Origin: Torymus aiolomorphi | Lineage: Eukaryota > Arthropoda > Insecta > Hymenoptera > Torymidae | Length of the DNA: 64,000 nucleotides | NCBI GenBank assembly: GCA_036365515.1 | Contig: CM070873.1 | Location: forward strand, 228,237,876 to 228,301,875 | Direction: 5' to 3' | Shown here: in pieces, positions 24,301 to 37,071 of the stretch | Position numbering within the stretch: the first letter of the stretch is position 1 | Layout of the letters: every line of letters starts with the position of its first letter | Program-made: the position numbers and the translations under genes | The notes under the pieces: generated by a model | What the model saw: only the letters and a program-made list of their open reading frames with translations | Database searches by the model: none | What the model was told of the DNA's origin: nothing

Positions 24301-27300
24301 TATTTACATTCCAACAAATTCACACTTTAGTTAATAATTCCTCTTTATTTTATAATATTTAATAAACATTATTTAAATTTTGTTTACCTATGAATATTGC
24401 ATTTGTCATCAATAATGACAACTTTACTATAAAAGATAATAAAACCAAAAAAGTAATATTGAAAAATAACTGAATTTCGAAAAAATGTATTACAAAGATT
24501 AAGTAAATATGGAACAAAAATAAGTAATACCATACATTAAACTTCAATAAATCGAAAGTGCGATTTGTGTAACCCCTGCGGACGTTACAAAACTTTTATA
24601 ACCTTGTACTCCCTTCGATCGCAAAAATTCTAAGAGTTTATAAAAGAAGTATACCATAAACTTTACGCCAAGTGTAACATAAAAATAAGTGTTCTTCTTG
24701 TTTGTGTAACTGGCCTTTAAAAAAATAGGCTTTTAAAAGGAAAGTGTCATAAAAGTCACAACAGCAGGATCTTGCCTAGTCAAACTACATCAAACAATAA
24801 CATTCTACTCAGAATACATAACTTTATCTTGGTATTTTAGTTTCTAAACTTAACGTAAAAAGTACTCCCTAAAGTATATCGTAAACAATACCTTTTAAAG
24901 ACCGCGAAAAACCTATATAACTTCGGTGATCGTCTGGGTGATTTTTCGTCCTTAAGGTGGTCTTACACCTATAGGCCTTTCTGGCCAAAATTACCTAAAG
25001 AAATGATAAAAAATATTATTATAATAAAATAATCAAAATATATTGTAAATATAACTTATTTTGAATAAAATGAGCTAAGGCAGAGATTCTTAAACTCATT
25101 TTATCCTCAGTTATAGCATTTTTAAGAAAAACAGTTTGTTGTAACCTTTCTCTGAGACCGTATGATGGATTTTCATGGGACAAAGTGCAAATTGTTCCTA
25201 ATTTATGTAATTATTAAATGAAATAAATTATTGCATAAAAATCAGTTTTTGCCATGAAAAAGGTACTTATACATAAAAACCTTAAAATTGCAACTCTTAG
25301 GCCCATAACTACATAAATTAGGAACAATTTGCACTTTGTCCCATGAAAATCCATCATGCGGTCTCAGAGAAAGGTTACGACAAACTGTTTTTCTTGAAAA
25401 TGCTATATCTGAGGATAAAATGAGTTTAAGGACTGTCTTGGCTCATTTTATTCAAAATAAGTTATATTTACATTATATTTTCATTATTTTATTATAATAA
25501 TATTTTTTATAATTTTTTTAGGTAATTTTGACCAGAAAGGCCTATAGTGTAAGACCGCCTTAACAATGTGTCAGCTAGGTGATTTGAACATGTTTTCGGT
25601 GTTGAAGCCTATGAAATGTGACATAAATATCTAAAACATATTCGGACATTGGATGATGATGAAGCAAATACATCCAACCCGTAGTTTCTCGCCGTGTCCG
25701 AGTCACATAGAGATCTGACTAATAATGGGTCCGCTCTGAAATTTTGCATCATCAAAATAAAGGTGTGGATTCCGAAAGCGAGTATCGAAAAAAGTATATG
25801 TCACTTACTGGACCAAATAGGCTGTAGATGGATAAACCCAAAATACATGCAATACCTTTTAAAGAAGAAGCATAATTTATTTACAGTGCATCAATCTCAG
25901 TCAATGGTTTTAATACAATTTCTAAAAAAAGTCGTATTTGAAAAGAGTTCTTTATTATTCTAAATACATATATTTTTTTATTATTTTTATTTATTTTTTT
26001 TTCTTTTTAGTTATAAGCTATTCATCACAAAATATGTGTTTTTCATTATACATCACATTTTTTTCCTTCTTCACAATTAAAATAATCATGTTTTATATGT
26101 TACACCAGAGTAGGTAGGAAAGCCGGAATACAGGGGCGCCCTATAATAGAAACTTTATATACAGAATGTTAATAGACTTTCTTTAATCTCTTTGTCTATA
26201 GAAGTTCCTTTCCTATGTTTACGAAAAATTAAATTTAATTAATTTTGTTATGATTATAAGGTAAAAAAGAAAGCGACTCACGCTCTTTATAAAATTTTTC
26301 TTTACACGTAACAAATTTTTATGGGCTGCCTTTTAAAGTAAAAATCAAACAGCCAGAAAAGCACAAATCATATCACTATTTGACACTGTCTTAACAACAA
26401 CGAATAAATATCATTAAAATGAAAATATCTTTTAAATATTTAACATAAGAAGTTTATAATAAGTTTATCAAGTCTCTTTATGCATTACAATGGATGTAAA
26501 TATAATAATTTAAAAAAAAGTCGCAGCAACTTCATTTACAATGTATCTTGAAAGAAAATATCTAATAAGAGAGCTGTGAAAGAGTTCTATGAAAAATCTT
26601 CGTAATTATACGTAAAGAGAATAATCAATATTCATTTTTAACATTGTGATTATTACTACTATATAGTACTTAAAAGTTTTTAGATGCGAAAGTCCAATTT
26701 TTCTACTTTGATTATTTAAATCAGTATGCCAATAATCAAAGTGAATACTTATTGTTTCAATTATTGATTGGATAAAACTTTGAGCAATTCACTAATCGAT
26801 ATCATGGATAATAAATTAGTTTTAAATTATTAATAAAAGAAATTTTTCATTACTCTAAAAAACATATTTTTTTAAATTACTTTTTCAAGATTTTTGATTT
26901 GTAAAGTATTAATTTCTTTTTTCTAATTTTTCAGCAAGTGGACGGATACACGCCTGGAGTAGACTACCCAATATACAATTCTGTACCGTTTGGTTTATCC
27001 TTTACCTGCAGAGGTCGATTGCCAGGATATTACGCCGACCCTGATACGAGATGTCAGGTAAATCGCCTTTTCAGTTAAATTTTCTGTTATACATTTTCCA
27101 TATACTTCGAAATCATTTCATAAGACATATTGAATAAAAAAAATAATTGTTATCACAAATTTACAAAAACACTAAATAACAAATTTTTTAGGTCTGGCAT
27201 TGGTGTATACCAGGAGGCAGGCAGTTCAGCTTCCTCTGTCCGAATGGAACTGTCTTCAGTCAAACAACTCGTGTCTGTGATTGGTGGTTTAAGGTAAATA

Positions 27301-27446
27301 TTGTTGGAAACTTTTTTAATTTGCTCATTATCAGATTGAAATGAGAAATAATTTTTTTACTTTTTCAGGTCGATTGCAACGATTCGCCTCGTTATTATGG
27401 AATAAATGACGACCTTTACAGAGATGCGAGGGGAAATAGAATATAA
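21304..27446 (+). CDS. Secreted single-domain chitin-binding type-2 (CBM14) protein, 4 coding exons
   Basis: Seen: joining 21304-21375, 26935-27057, 27192-27293 and 27369-27446 gives one 124-codon frame ending in TAA, with GT...AG at every junction and all three introns in phase 0. Residues 1-24 are a signal peptide (hydrophobic core FAGVIVIIGVLLF, then ATA before Q25, an AxA-type cleavage site). Six cysteines at 49, 64, 70, 81, 94 and 102 have the spacing of a peritrophin-A/CBM14 domain, with the family motifs PGYYAD, CQVWHWC, FLCPNGT and RVCDWW. N83-G-T is a possible N-glycosylation site. Known: CBM14 domains bind chitin in peritrophic matrix, cuticle or tracheal lining. Single-domain secreted forms of this type are often auto-named U-scoloptoxin(01)-like after centipede venom proteins; that label does not imply toxicity. 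Inferred: an extracellular chitin-associated protein. A 5' non-coding exon is likely because a splice-acceptor-like TTTCCAG ends directly before the ATG. Substrate and tissue cannot be told from sequence. Confidence 0.88.
21770..22110. promoter_or_regulatory. Intronic CpG-rich patch
   Basis: Local CpG enrichment (GCGCGAACGCGCGC) inside intron 1; possible intronic enhancer. Confidence 0.25.
22518..22901. repeat. Nearly exact 193-bp tandem duplication
   Basis: 22518-22708 and 22711-22901 read the same base for base, starting CACCTATCTATTATATT and ending TATAACTATTTC; the offset is 193. It lies in the first intron of the CBM14 gene. It is either a very recent duplication or an assembly artefact. 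Confidence 0.92.
22980..23700. promoter_or_regulatory. Intronic CpG/GAGA island
   Basis: Contains GAGCGAGCGAGGGAGGGAGG and GCGGCCG stretches in intron 1; possible enhancer or alternative promoter. Confidence 0.3.
24952..25563. mobile_element. 604-bp TTAA-flanked MITE in intron 1
   Basis: TTAA at 24952-24955 and 25560-25563 brackets arms 24956-25209 and 25310-25559, which are reverse complements beginning GGTGGTCTTACACCTATAGG. No coding capacity. TTAA duplication is typical of piggyBac and Kolobok superfamilies; which one drives this element cannot be told from sequence. Confidence 0.82.
26935..27057 (+). CDS. Coding exon 2 of the CBM14 gene
   Basis: The acceptor is a pyrimidine-rich tract ending TTTTTCAG, and the donor is CAG|GTAAAT. 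It encodes residues 25-65: a short Tyr/Pro-rich N-terminus, then the first two domain cysteines (49 and 64) and the PGYYAD motif. Confidence 0.88.
27192..27293 (+). CDS. Coding exon 3 of the CBM14 gene
   Basis: The acceptor is TTTTTTAG and the donor AAG|GTAAAT. It encodes residues 66-99 with cysteines 70, 81 and 94, the aromatic WHWC and CDWWF positions typical of the chitin-binding face, and the NGT sequon. Confidence 0.9.
27369..27446 (+). CDS. Coding exon 4 of the CBM14 gene (last cysteine and C-terminus)
   Basis: The acceptor is TTTTTCAG. It encodes residues 100-124: VDC with the sixth cysteine (102), then a polar tail of about 22 residues, then TAA at 27444-27446. Confidence 0.88.
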   Translation, partial: VDCNDSPRYYGINDDLYRDARGNRI

Positions 27447-27502
27447 ATAAATAGATGTAAATTGTTTTATAGAAATAAAAAAAAAAGCTGTATTTCAATA
27501 AA
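27447..27502 (+). terminator. 3' UTR and polyadenylation signals of the CBM14 gene
   Basis: Two canonical AATAAA hexamers follow the stop codon, at 27474-27479 and 27497-27502. The second is followed by a T-rich stretch. This implies a 3' UTR well under 100 nt. Confidence 0.7.
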
Positions 27503-28260
27503 GGTCTTTTATTTTCACAAGATACATTATTGATTGACCGGTATCTCACGAAAATGGAAACCTGTATCCCTTACTTACCGACATCCAATATTCTACAGAA
27601 GGATGCATTATTACCAACGAAAGGTAGAACAAACAAAAAAGAAACTTGTAATATCTAGAAAGTGAAATTTTAAACTAGTTGAAATATGTACCCATATATA
27701 AGCTTTTGTAATTTACAGTTGTCAATTTTATATTTATTGGTAATAAACCATTTTTATAGTAACAGAATCATTTACACTCCATTATCAGATGTCCTTCGGA
27801 ATGAAATCATAGTTCTAAATCATTTATATAGTATCATAAATAATTTATAATAATAAATTGACTTGACATCATTACGCTTAGGATTAAAAACTTGTCCTAC
27901 ATATATCTCAATCACCAACGAATCCTCGGCGACGCGAATTTCACTGACATTTCGTAAGAAAATTTGCATAAGATACAGCTATCTTCTAAATGTATATCCA
28001 CGACATAACATTAATACACATGATAAAGTGCAAAACTCGATTGAAATCGCAGCTTTCGCATTGTAAAACTAAAAAATCTCTTCCCAATACGATACTAAAT
28101 TGTGATAAGGATATATATAGAATTACATAATTTGCCAACAACATAACTCCTCCCTAAATAAAATACCATTGATTAATCCAAGCCGATGAAGATAAATAAC
28201 CCTTCTCCCATATAACCTACTCAACTCCAGCACCACCAAAAACTTTTCCAAAAACTGCTC
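27503..28260. other. AT-rich intergenic DNA downstream of the CBM14 gene
   Basis: No gene or repeat recognised. Confidence 0.5.
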
Positions 28261-29330
28261 CGTCTCACAGCTGCAAATTAGCCCGTCAGTCGCGATCGGA
28301 CTCGCACGCGTACCGTATTATCATAGAAATCGAAAGAGTTATGGCATCCCGCGGCATCCCGCGCACACGTAACACAGAGACACACGCGCGCGGGCGCGCG
28401 TTTCACCTCGCTGGACGGGCAGAATCCCGCGGGCCTCGGCGATAATTTATTTTTAGCGCATAAATTAATTCGCCCGTCCGTTTTCGTCGCTCGCTCGCTT
28501 GCACGCTCGCGCTCCTTGGCAATTTCTTGGCACGATTGGGCAATAGAAAGTAAGCGTTCGCTCGCGATCGGCGCGCGTATAGTGCGGCTGACCAGCCCGA
28601 GCCGCAGGCGTAGCCACGTTTTTCTTTCTTTTTTTTCGAACGCGCGCGCATAGCCTCGCCACCGTCTGCGGGTATACATCTATAAATGTATCCCCACCTC
28701 GACGCTTTTCCAGCCCGCGTGTGTCTCGGGCATGTAGGTAAGTGTATATATCGTTCGCTCGGGATCTATATACGTATATATACATGGGTGCAGAGCAAGA
28801 GTTGCAGCAGCAGCTGTTCGCCCGCGCTCGCGCAGGATGAGAAATATCTCAATTAGAGGCGCGAGCTGTTGCGGCGCGAATTCGTTTGTGCGGGGAAGGT
28901 GAGTCGCCGCGCCTGCACGTCTTAATTATCGCGGCCGATTGTAACAGTTGCCTTTTTCGTCTTTTATTTTTGCATGCGTGGTATATAAGAGCCTTCGGAA
29001 AGCCATTTTCTCTCTCGCGCGCGCTCGCGGAGCTTTATGGGTTTATAAAACTTTTTCTCCCGACGCGGATTCTTCCACTTTTTTTCGTCGCGCGCGCGCA
29101 TTCTTTCGCCGCTTTTTTTCCATTAGTGCGCGCAACTATCGGTGCTTTCGTCAATATATATAGCTCCGAACCGAACAGTGTTTTGAAACGTGTGACGGCG
29201 CGGCTTATGGAATAAAGTGTGCTCCTGTCGCAGCTGAGAGGGTATTTTTAAAAGCCTTGCGGTGTTATTCCATTTCCGGTTTCATGCGTATTTGAGTAGC
29301 GCGCTTTTATCGGCGATTGATTGTAAATAA
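28261..29330. promoter_or_regulatory. CpG island
   Basis: CGCGCGCGGGCGCGCG, TCGCTCGCTCGC and TATATACGTATATATAC phrases. Overlapping frames on both strands are not credible genes. Confidence 0.35.
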
Positions 29331-29859
29331 CTGATTCTTTATGAAAAATTATGCCTCGGCAAGCTTTCGGAGATGGGATTTCTCACCTAAAAGTAGTAGC
29401 GGCGCAGGATTAACTTTTTTATGTTTCTTACAAAGTAAAAACAAACTTAAACTTTCACTGAATTCTCAAATCTGCATTAAGAATACGTAAAAGTAAATTT
29501 TGAGGTAGTAAAAATTCTTCTACATTCTAACGACACGTGTTTAATTAAATATGTGTAAACTTTTACCGTGCATTTTCTTTGTCCAGCTTTAACTGCCCCA
29601 ATCGTTATTACCTCTTCGCGCGAGATTTAGAGAGAGAGTATGAAAAGGAGACGGCAAAATAGAATGATTGAACGTTTTCGGATTTGTTATCGAAAAAATA
29701 CATCCAATTAATGTCGTATACCCGTGCATTCAATTTCTAATCTTTTGAATAAACATGAATACTCTTATACTTTTACTTTCCATTTCTTGTTTTTCATTGT
29801 GAGCCATCTTTTATTGCATCAGTTTTACAAAAAAAGGACCATTATGCGTATATATCTAA

Positions 29860-30560
29860 AGTAAATCTTAAAATAGAATATCGTGGAGCACCGTATTTAC
29901 AGTGTCGAAACGACGGCGCGGCAGGCAGCCGTAAAAAAAAAAAAAAAAAAATATGAAAACTCCTTTGAATCTGCCAAGCCAAACAAAGAGAGTTCAACGG
30001 CGTGAAAATAAAAGGAAAATGTATGTTAACGACTCCTCCGCTTCCACGGAGAAGACGAAAGTATGTATATACGTAGACCAGCCGCGCGGCTACATATAGA
30101 GCCATCATCGAGGAGAAACCTAATTTACAGTCCCGCTGCGCGATGGGATGCACGTCCGAGGACTTTTGGAATGACAATGCTCGTTTCCTCGCGCGCTCGC
30201 TCGCTCGTTGCTGCTGCAGCAGGACACTCGTTTCCGCCTTTCGCACAAGAAGAACAATAAGCAAATCGCGCGCGCGAGTGAGCGAAGGGGAAACATCCTT
30301 AGAAAGTCTCTCTCTCTCTCGCTCGGTTTCCTGCTCCATTTTTACGCGAGCGCACGAGCGCAGGACCCTCATTACGTCAGAAAAACAATTTGCAAGCCGC
30401 GTATGTGTGTGTATGCGCTCTATGCTTGCCTCGTTAAGCGGGCTCTCGATGTGCAGTTTGCTCTCTCTAAGCCGAATGCGCGGCGTATCGTTTTCAGCTG
30501 TTACATAAGCCTTATGATCCTTTTTAATGCCGGCTAAGCGCTTTTCCGAAAAAAAAGATT
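29860..30560. promoter_or_regulatory. CpG island with (TC)n run and poly-A
   Basis: TCTCTCTCTCTC near 30308 and CGCGCGCGAG runs. A 290-codon minus frame spans it but is low-complexity and without a domain. Confidence 0.3.
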
Positions 30561-31300
30561 CGCCAGGCCGTTTCAGCGAGCACATGGAGATTTGTATATA
30601 CGTATTCGTGAGCTGTTGTTTTTTTTTTTTGTGAAAGGCTGGAATGAAGATATACGGAGTGAAAATAGGAGTATGTACACGGTGATTTATAGATAGTTTT
30701 CTACGTCTGTTCATTAGTCAAAAGCCAGTTCAACTTCATTTGCAGTCATAGATATATCCCGTGGTTAGTTTTCCGTTGATAGTAAATTATACTTGAGATT
30801 TTATCGTATACAAAAATATTAATGTTAATGAGTTGGAGTGTTCGTTTGAGCTTACAAAAAGAAAAATTGGGATAATTTTTGATACAATGGAGCATTATAC
30901 AAATTGTGGAAATACGCTTTTTCACGCTATTCTTGAAACGTGAGAAAAAACAAATCGGCTGTATCCGTTTTTAGGCTAAGCTAATCGCTCATATTGTTCA
31001 CAGAATAAATCTTCTTTCATACGAAAATACAGCAACGTGTGATTATTATTGTTTAAAAATTCCATTTCAGAATTCAAACATATTAAGAACCCAACAAGAA
31101 CTAAAAAGATTTAGACGGTATTAAGAGGTAGAAAAAAGAATCAGAATAAATCTCGTTAGATTAAATTTATTTATCGTTGATATATTCCATTAGCATATTC
31201 CACCCGCTAGTCACTACTTCGAACTTCTCGTCAGTTCCAAATAAAAATATCGTATAATAGATATTCGGATCGTGCCTTTTCCAAAATAGGTCAGCCTTCA
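30561..31300. other. AT-rich spacer, no gene seen
   Basis: Nothing recognised. Confidence 0.45.
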
Positions 31301-32080
31301 CTTTTGCGATCAAAGATCAAACCCACATAACGTCAAAGCCCCGAACCGTCTTATTTCCTTTTCTCCCCCAACCAATCCCAACCCAACCACGTAGAAATTC
31401 CACGCGAAAAGGACGCATGCCGCGCGCCCGTACAACCGATCGACTCGGAAGTCTAAAACAACCAAAAAAAAGAAAAAAACAATCGCGTGCAGTCTTCGGA
31501 ACCAGGCTGCCGATGTAATTTCACCGCGAGCGCGCGCGCGTGGGCCAAGTTTCATAAATCACGGGGGGTCGACTGCTGCACGACCAACCGAACTCTCGCA
31601 TTAACATACGTACTTATACCAAGCAGAAACTGCGGGTGAGATGGGGCCGCGGCGATTCGCGCTGCTGCAGGAACAGGAAAGCGGCGTACGTATAGCCGAT
31701 GAACGAGAGGGGCAAAAGGATACAATGCGCGCGAGCGCAAGAGTTTAAAAGATGGCAGCCTTGGATGGAAACCGGCGAAAGAGCGCGCTCGTGCGCGCGG
31801 AAAATAAGCGAAACAAGAAAAGGGACTCGGCGTCCTTAAAAGGTTTCCGAGCTCCACCGGAGTCGCTGAACTTTCAGATAAAGGAGTCGAAGCTACTGGA
31901 CGCGTGCGCGCGCGCGCGGCGCGTGAGCAACGAGTGCGAGTACCAGGAATACCTACCGCTTTATTATTCGCGATGTCGAGCCAAGTGGCTCTCGCCTGCG
32001 CGTGTTGCGAAGAGCTATGGGCGATACGCGCGCAGATATTGTATAGGGGAGCTTCCTGAGAATGAATTACTTTAATGGTA
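31301..32080. promoter_or_regulatory. CpG island
   Basis: GCGAGCGCGCGCGCG and GTGCGCGCGCGCG tracts. No supported gene. Confidence 0.3.
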
Positions 32081-32940
32081 TATAAATATAAGCTTCTTTA
32101 AATTTTGAAACGTATTTTTAATGTGAAAAACCACCTTTTTAATACTTTCGAAACGTTGAGTTTTCATAGCAGGAAGTTCAAAACGCTGCGAGGACAAAAT
32201 TAAAACTATTGTGAGTTTTTTTTTTCTTCTTGGAATTAAATTACTGTATATCTTGACATTTAAATTACTACGTGCTGCTTATTAATTAAGAATAATTAAA
32301 GCGTTGAATGTGTTTGAAAGAGCGCATTGTATTTGAAATACGAATTAGATGTGAATCCTAGATTATTTTCACGGATAAAGCGAAAATTGTAATTTTCAGA
32401 AAAATTACAATGTACAGAGTTCACAAATTTTTACTAAGAGAAAATTTGTTTCGTAAATATTTTACAGCGAAGTATATGAATACACGAAATAGATCATAAA
32501 TAATTGTTGGTTTGACTATTGTAATAAGGTGTTTGCATTGGAATTCGCGATAACCATCGCGTATTTGTCGGTAAATAAAACTCTACTAATGAAGCTCTTT
32601 AACCAACCTTGTGCACAAAGTAAGATGTAAAATAATAGCTAATAGAAGCCGGAGGAATACAATGAAAGGCGTAACTATTAAATTCCAATTTCACAGTAAA
32701 AAAAATAAACTTATGATATTGTTAAGAATTTAAAGACAATGCAAAGATTTATCTGTAAAGTACACTCACTCGCAGCCGCAGATTGTTCATTTGCCTTTGG
32801 CATTTGTTTGCATTATCGAAATTAAAAACACAATGAAAGTTACTTTCAATTTCCCATTAATCATACATCTCCGCAAGACACAATACGCAGCAGTCGTCAT
32901 TTTTTTCCCCTCATCATATACGCAAACGTCAATATCATTT
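32081..32940. other. AT-rich spacer, no gene seen
   Basis: Nothing recognised. Confidence 0.45.
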
Positions 32941-33540
32941 CGCCCTTTTTGCAATTTATCAACGTACAATCATTCACGAGATTAGCTATTCTACCTCTCA
33001 GCTTACTTAGTTACCTCGCGAGTCTATATCTCTCTCTCGCAACGCACTCAGCCAAGTGCGTATTATATGCCGAGCGCGCGGCGCATAATGAATTAATATT
33101 AATTAAGAAGCACACGAGCGGGGTGACGAAAGCCACATGTTTTTCCTCCCCGTTCGCGCGCGAGTTCAAGGCGAAAAAAATCAATTTCCATATCTAAACG
33201 TAAACAATGGCGCGCTAGCTACGGCATTTGCCGCACGCAAGTGCACTTCCATTACACGCGGGACGAATGGCGGCGCCGTGGCGCTGCAACGAAATTGCGA
33301 AAGCCGCGCAGATAGCAACTAGCTTGTATTACCCGACAGGTCATAATGGCCTATTATATTAATTTCCTTGCATTCATTTTCGTGGCGAGCGCGTGGAGTT
33401 GAAGAGCTTCGAGCGCTCGAGTAACTTTTCCGATTTTATCTGCGTTTTTCCCGGGGGGTGTTACTTCATATCGAATAATTAGACAAGCAGTAGTCGCGTG
33501 CGTTGCGTACCTGTGTGTGTGTGTGTGTTATAGTCGCCGA
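32941..33540. promoter_or_regulatory. CpG-rich patch
   Basis: Moderate CpG enrichment, ending at a TG microsatellite. Confidence 0.25.
33512..33529. repeat. (TG)n microsatellite
   Basis: Nine TG units at the edge of a CpG island. Confidence 0.85.
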
Positions 33541-34640
33541 AACTGATGAATGGGGTAACGAAGTGCCTATTTCAATGGGGGAACGCTGGATGGTTCTGAA
33601 GTTGCTATTCATTGCAATGTTTAATAGATCTTAAACGGCAGGAAAGTTATTTCTCGTTACGGCGTATATCTACTCCTTGAGATAATGTATAAACGTGTTT
33701 GTTGGAACTCTGCATTATTCATTTATGTATTTTCTTACTGCCTATACTACACGGTTCTAATACTCATATCATATTTCACTTCCGCTTTGGATAAACAAAT
33801 CCTTGAATCAAATGGATCAAATGTTGTGATATTGTACATTCAAACTCTTTTACTGTTACGAAAAAGGTTTACTAATGTAGCCTATTTTTAACGATTGCTC
33901 ATTAAGAAACTTTCATTCTTTCTTCGAATGAATTAAGCAAAAAGGCCGTAGTTTAGACCATTGAGATAAAAATATTGCGATATTATATTTCGAGCCGACA
34001 TTCATCTTTGTGTAATATTGCCTGGAATTTCTGATTTCAAACTTTAATGTCCTATGGTGATTTCGGTGTTAATTATTTATGAGTAACTGGAGAAACGGTG
34101 TTGCGTTTTTAAGCACCGTATCATTTTTTATTTTAAAAAGCGTTTATGAAAGTGTTTTTTTTTTGAGCTGACAAGAACATTACGCACGAAAAAAAAGGTT
34201 AACATTTCACCCTACTCTGCTGTTTTACTGCACTGCGGCGTTCTCTATTAAAATTTATTTACCCTTTATCTTTTTTTAGAAGTACGCAAAGCTTTTAAAG
34301 TCTAACTTTTCGCTGAATATAAACTTTCATAAAACGATAGTTTTTCTATTGTAACAACAACATTGGATACAATTTTCTATTTAGGTGGATATTAATGTAA
34401 AATTATTATTTATGTAATAAATTATTGATTATAAATTTTGAGAAATACGTTTGATATTTTAAAACGAAATCGAATTATGCAATGTACATTTCTCTGATTC
34501 AATAATGTCAACCACGTGATTCAACGGTAAAAATAGCAAGTAATCCCGAATTAATAATTCCGAAATACTCAATACGTAAAAATGTTATTCCCTGTAATCC
34601 CTATATCCCCGGTCATCCTCATTACACGACACCAAAAAAC
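33541..34640. other. AT-rich spacer, no gene seen
   Basis: Nothing recognised. Confidence 0.45.
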
Positions 34641-35330
34641 AGACCAATTTTTCACTTCACCGCGCCGCCCCGTAAGCTAAAAAACCCGTTTTTTTAACTG
34701 CGCAAAAATGACTCAGAAGGAATGTTTTGTCGCTGCTGTGTTTCTCGCCTCGCAACAACGCATATACCCGAACGGAGCGCCAACTCATCATCCTCATTAA
34801 AAACCGATACAATACGCGAATCTCGCTCATGCAAATCGACCATTGTACATCAACGCCGATGAAAATAAAAGCCACGCCAGATTCCATCCCGACAGACAGT
34901 GTGCTGGGCGGGCGCGAGAGATGAAATTCTCGATTCTGTCACTCGAGTGCATTATTCGCGCGTCACTCTCGCTAGATTGTCGCGATGTGTTACGGTAACT
35001 CCGCGCGTCAGTGTAGCAGCAACGGCAGCAGCAATGCCTTTGTGCCCGAAGAGATTCCACGCGTTCTACTTTCACTCCTCTCGGTCGATAGATCTTCTAA
35101 GAATTCCGTCAGTCTTGTGTATACGTGTATATGTGTATATTTGTATATACGCATGGAGGGTGAAGTGCGTGGGCCGCCGTCGCGATGCGCATCGCGGCTG
35201 ATTAACAAACGGGGATATGTAGTGAGCAGTATATGTATACGGGTGTATAGAGCTCGGGGGACGGGAGAGGTGTCGCTGCGTGTGCGTCTATATGTGTCTC
35301 CGTACTCGAGGCCTTTTTGACTTTCTAACA
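34641..35330. promoter_or_regulatory. CpG island with initiator-like TCAGT
   Basis: TCAGTGTAGCAGC at 35008 resembles an initiator, and GCAGCAACGGCAGCAG follows. No TATA box and no clear downstream donor. Confidence 0.25.
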
Positions 35331-37071
35331 AAGACTCGATATAGCAAACGCATATGCATGCCTACGCTGACATGTATATGTATTCAGGCTGAAGTTTGAC
35401 GTTTTTATTCCACTCAAGGCGAACAAAAGCATATCAATTACTTGACATTTTACACGACTCGCGAATATAATAGAGAAACTTTCGAGTGTGGCATTATGTT
35501 TTGATATGATTGTATTACACTTAACCATTATCCCGAATTCTTTCGAACTACTTTGAAAAACTTCCAATTAAAATTCGTATTGTTTATTGTTGGATGTAAT
35601 AAGTATTTTACATACGCTTTATTCTCTTTAATTTTTGTGTATATGGAGTAAAAATACTAGCAAATATGTGATCACGCCATACAGCTTATAGAGAAAAACA
35701 TAATAAAATGTCTTCGAAATGATTTACTTACTAAGATAGTATTTTGTAGACATAAAAGAAAATTATAGTAAATTGAATTGTAGGCTAGATTCTCTAGAAT
35801 ATTCTTTGAAACATATAAGTGTCCAAAAGTAGAGTCGTTATTGTTAACTGCGCACACATATGGCATAAAGTACTTGGAATGACATGAATAAATACAGGAA
35901 ACGGGTTATTAAGAATTTCGAATAATCCTTTTTAATTTTATTTCAAGATAATTATTAACGGGCTAAGAATAAAACAAACTAGGAAGAGCGAAACAGCTTC
36001 CAAGAAGCAAGAAGCGATTAAAGTAAAAACTGTTTGACCAGGTTGCATAAGACCGCTAATAGCGGCGCAAAAAGTTATTTTCTTATCGACTTCGAGTGAT
36101 CGTCGCGGAAACTTTAATGCCCGAGTTATCGTAGTTGCATTATAGTCGCGAATCGCTTGAAAAAGGATCCGCGAAACTTGGCGTGAAAGTGCGACCTAGC
36201 CCATGAAATCGTTAAATTAATTTAAGTATTAAAAAATGGCCCACTTTCACGGGTACACGCATAACACGACGCATATCTGCGGCACCCGCGCGCGCGATTG
36301 ACCCACACTTTCTTTATTCGATAACGTAACTTATAAATTATACTGCGCGATAAGAAGAGTTGCGTGGTCCAATGTGATCCATTTCGGTGCTGGATTCCAA
36401 TGTCAAAGTATCACCTTCATGAGAGAAATGTGTGTAATCTTCGTGTCGGTTTCCTCAATCTGTGCATTTACGCTTTTTGAACCGAACTTTAAAAAAAATA
36501 GATTTAATCTGCCAGTAACATGTCTCAATGTCAGTCAATTTTATTTTGATTTAAAGATGCCAAGCACAATTTATGTACAGGATCATAAAAGGCTTAATTA
36601 TTTTTTAATGTTTTGATGAAAATTACTTTCCCAAAAGTAACGCGTAATAATAAATTAAGGGATTGAAGTCATAAAGAGTAATCAACACAAGCACAAAGAG
36701 AACCGAAATTTATTTTTCTCGTGATTTCATCATAATTTGCAATGTAATCAAAGAAGATTGTTTTATTCTTATAAAAAAATTCGCACTTAACCATGTATGC
36801 AGAAACCGCAGTGTTGTATATGGTACCATAAACATGTTTACGCACTGTACGTCAATGGGGTAGCACAAGTGACAAACGGATTTTTGCTTGAAGATATACC
36901 AAAATTTTGAATTTGCTTGAAGATATACCAAACTTTTCCATCTAAAAGAAATATTTACTGAAATTGATTATGGCAAATTTAAAATTGAGCTTATATTTTA
37001 TTTATCGATTTTAATATTATACTATAGCTTTAAAATCTCGCTCGCTAGCGCTCACTCGGTACATTAACCTT
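35331..37071. other. Mostly AT-rich spacer
   Basis: A weak CpG patch lies at about 36000-36310, and there is a small 29-bp tandem repeat (listed). Otherwise nothing recognised. Confidence 0.4.
36883..36938. repeat. Two-copy 29-bp tandem repeat
   Basis: TTTGCTTGAAGATATACCAA occurs at 36883 and again at 36912. Confidence 0.8.

Larger units (their letters stand above)
21376..26934 (+). other. First coding intron of the CBM14 gene (5.56 kb)
   Basis: The intron is bounded by the GTAGGT donor and TTTTTCAG acceptor. It is mostly AT-rich, with two CpG-rich patches (about 21770-22110 and 22980-23700), a 193-bp tandem duplication and a TTAA-flanked MITE, each listed separately. The other two introns are 134 and 75 bp. 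Regulatory elements may sit here, but none can be proven from sequence alone. Confidence 0.75.

Noticed and set aside
25694..25963. 89-codon frame just after the intronic MITE
   Set aside because: No recognised motif. It lies inside the CBM14 intron without suitable splice sites.
29842..30714. 290-codon minus frame
   Set aside because: Low-complexity RERERER and poly-F stretches from GA and poly-A tracts in a CpG island; no domain.
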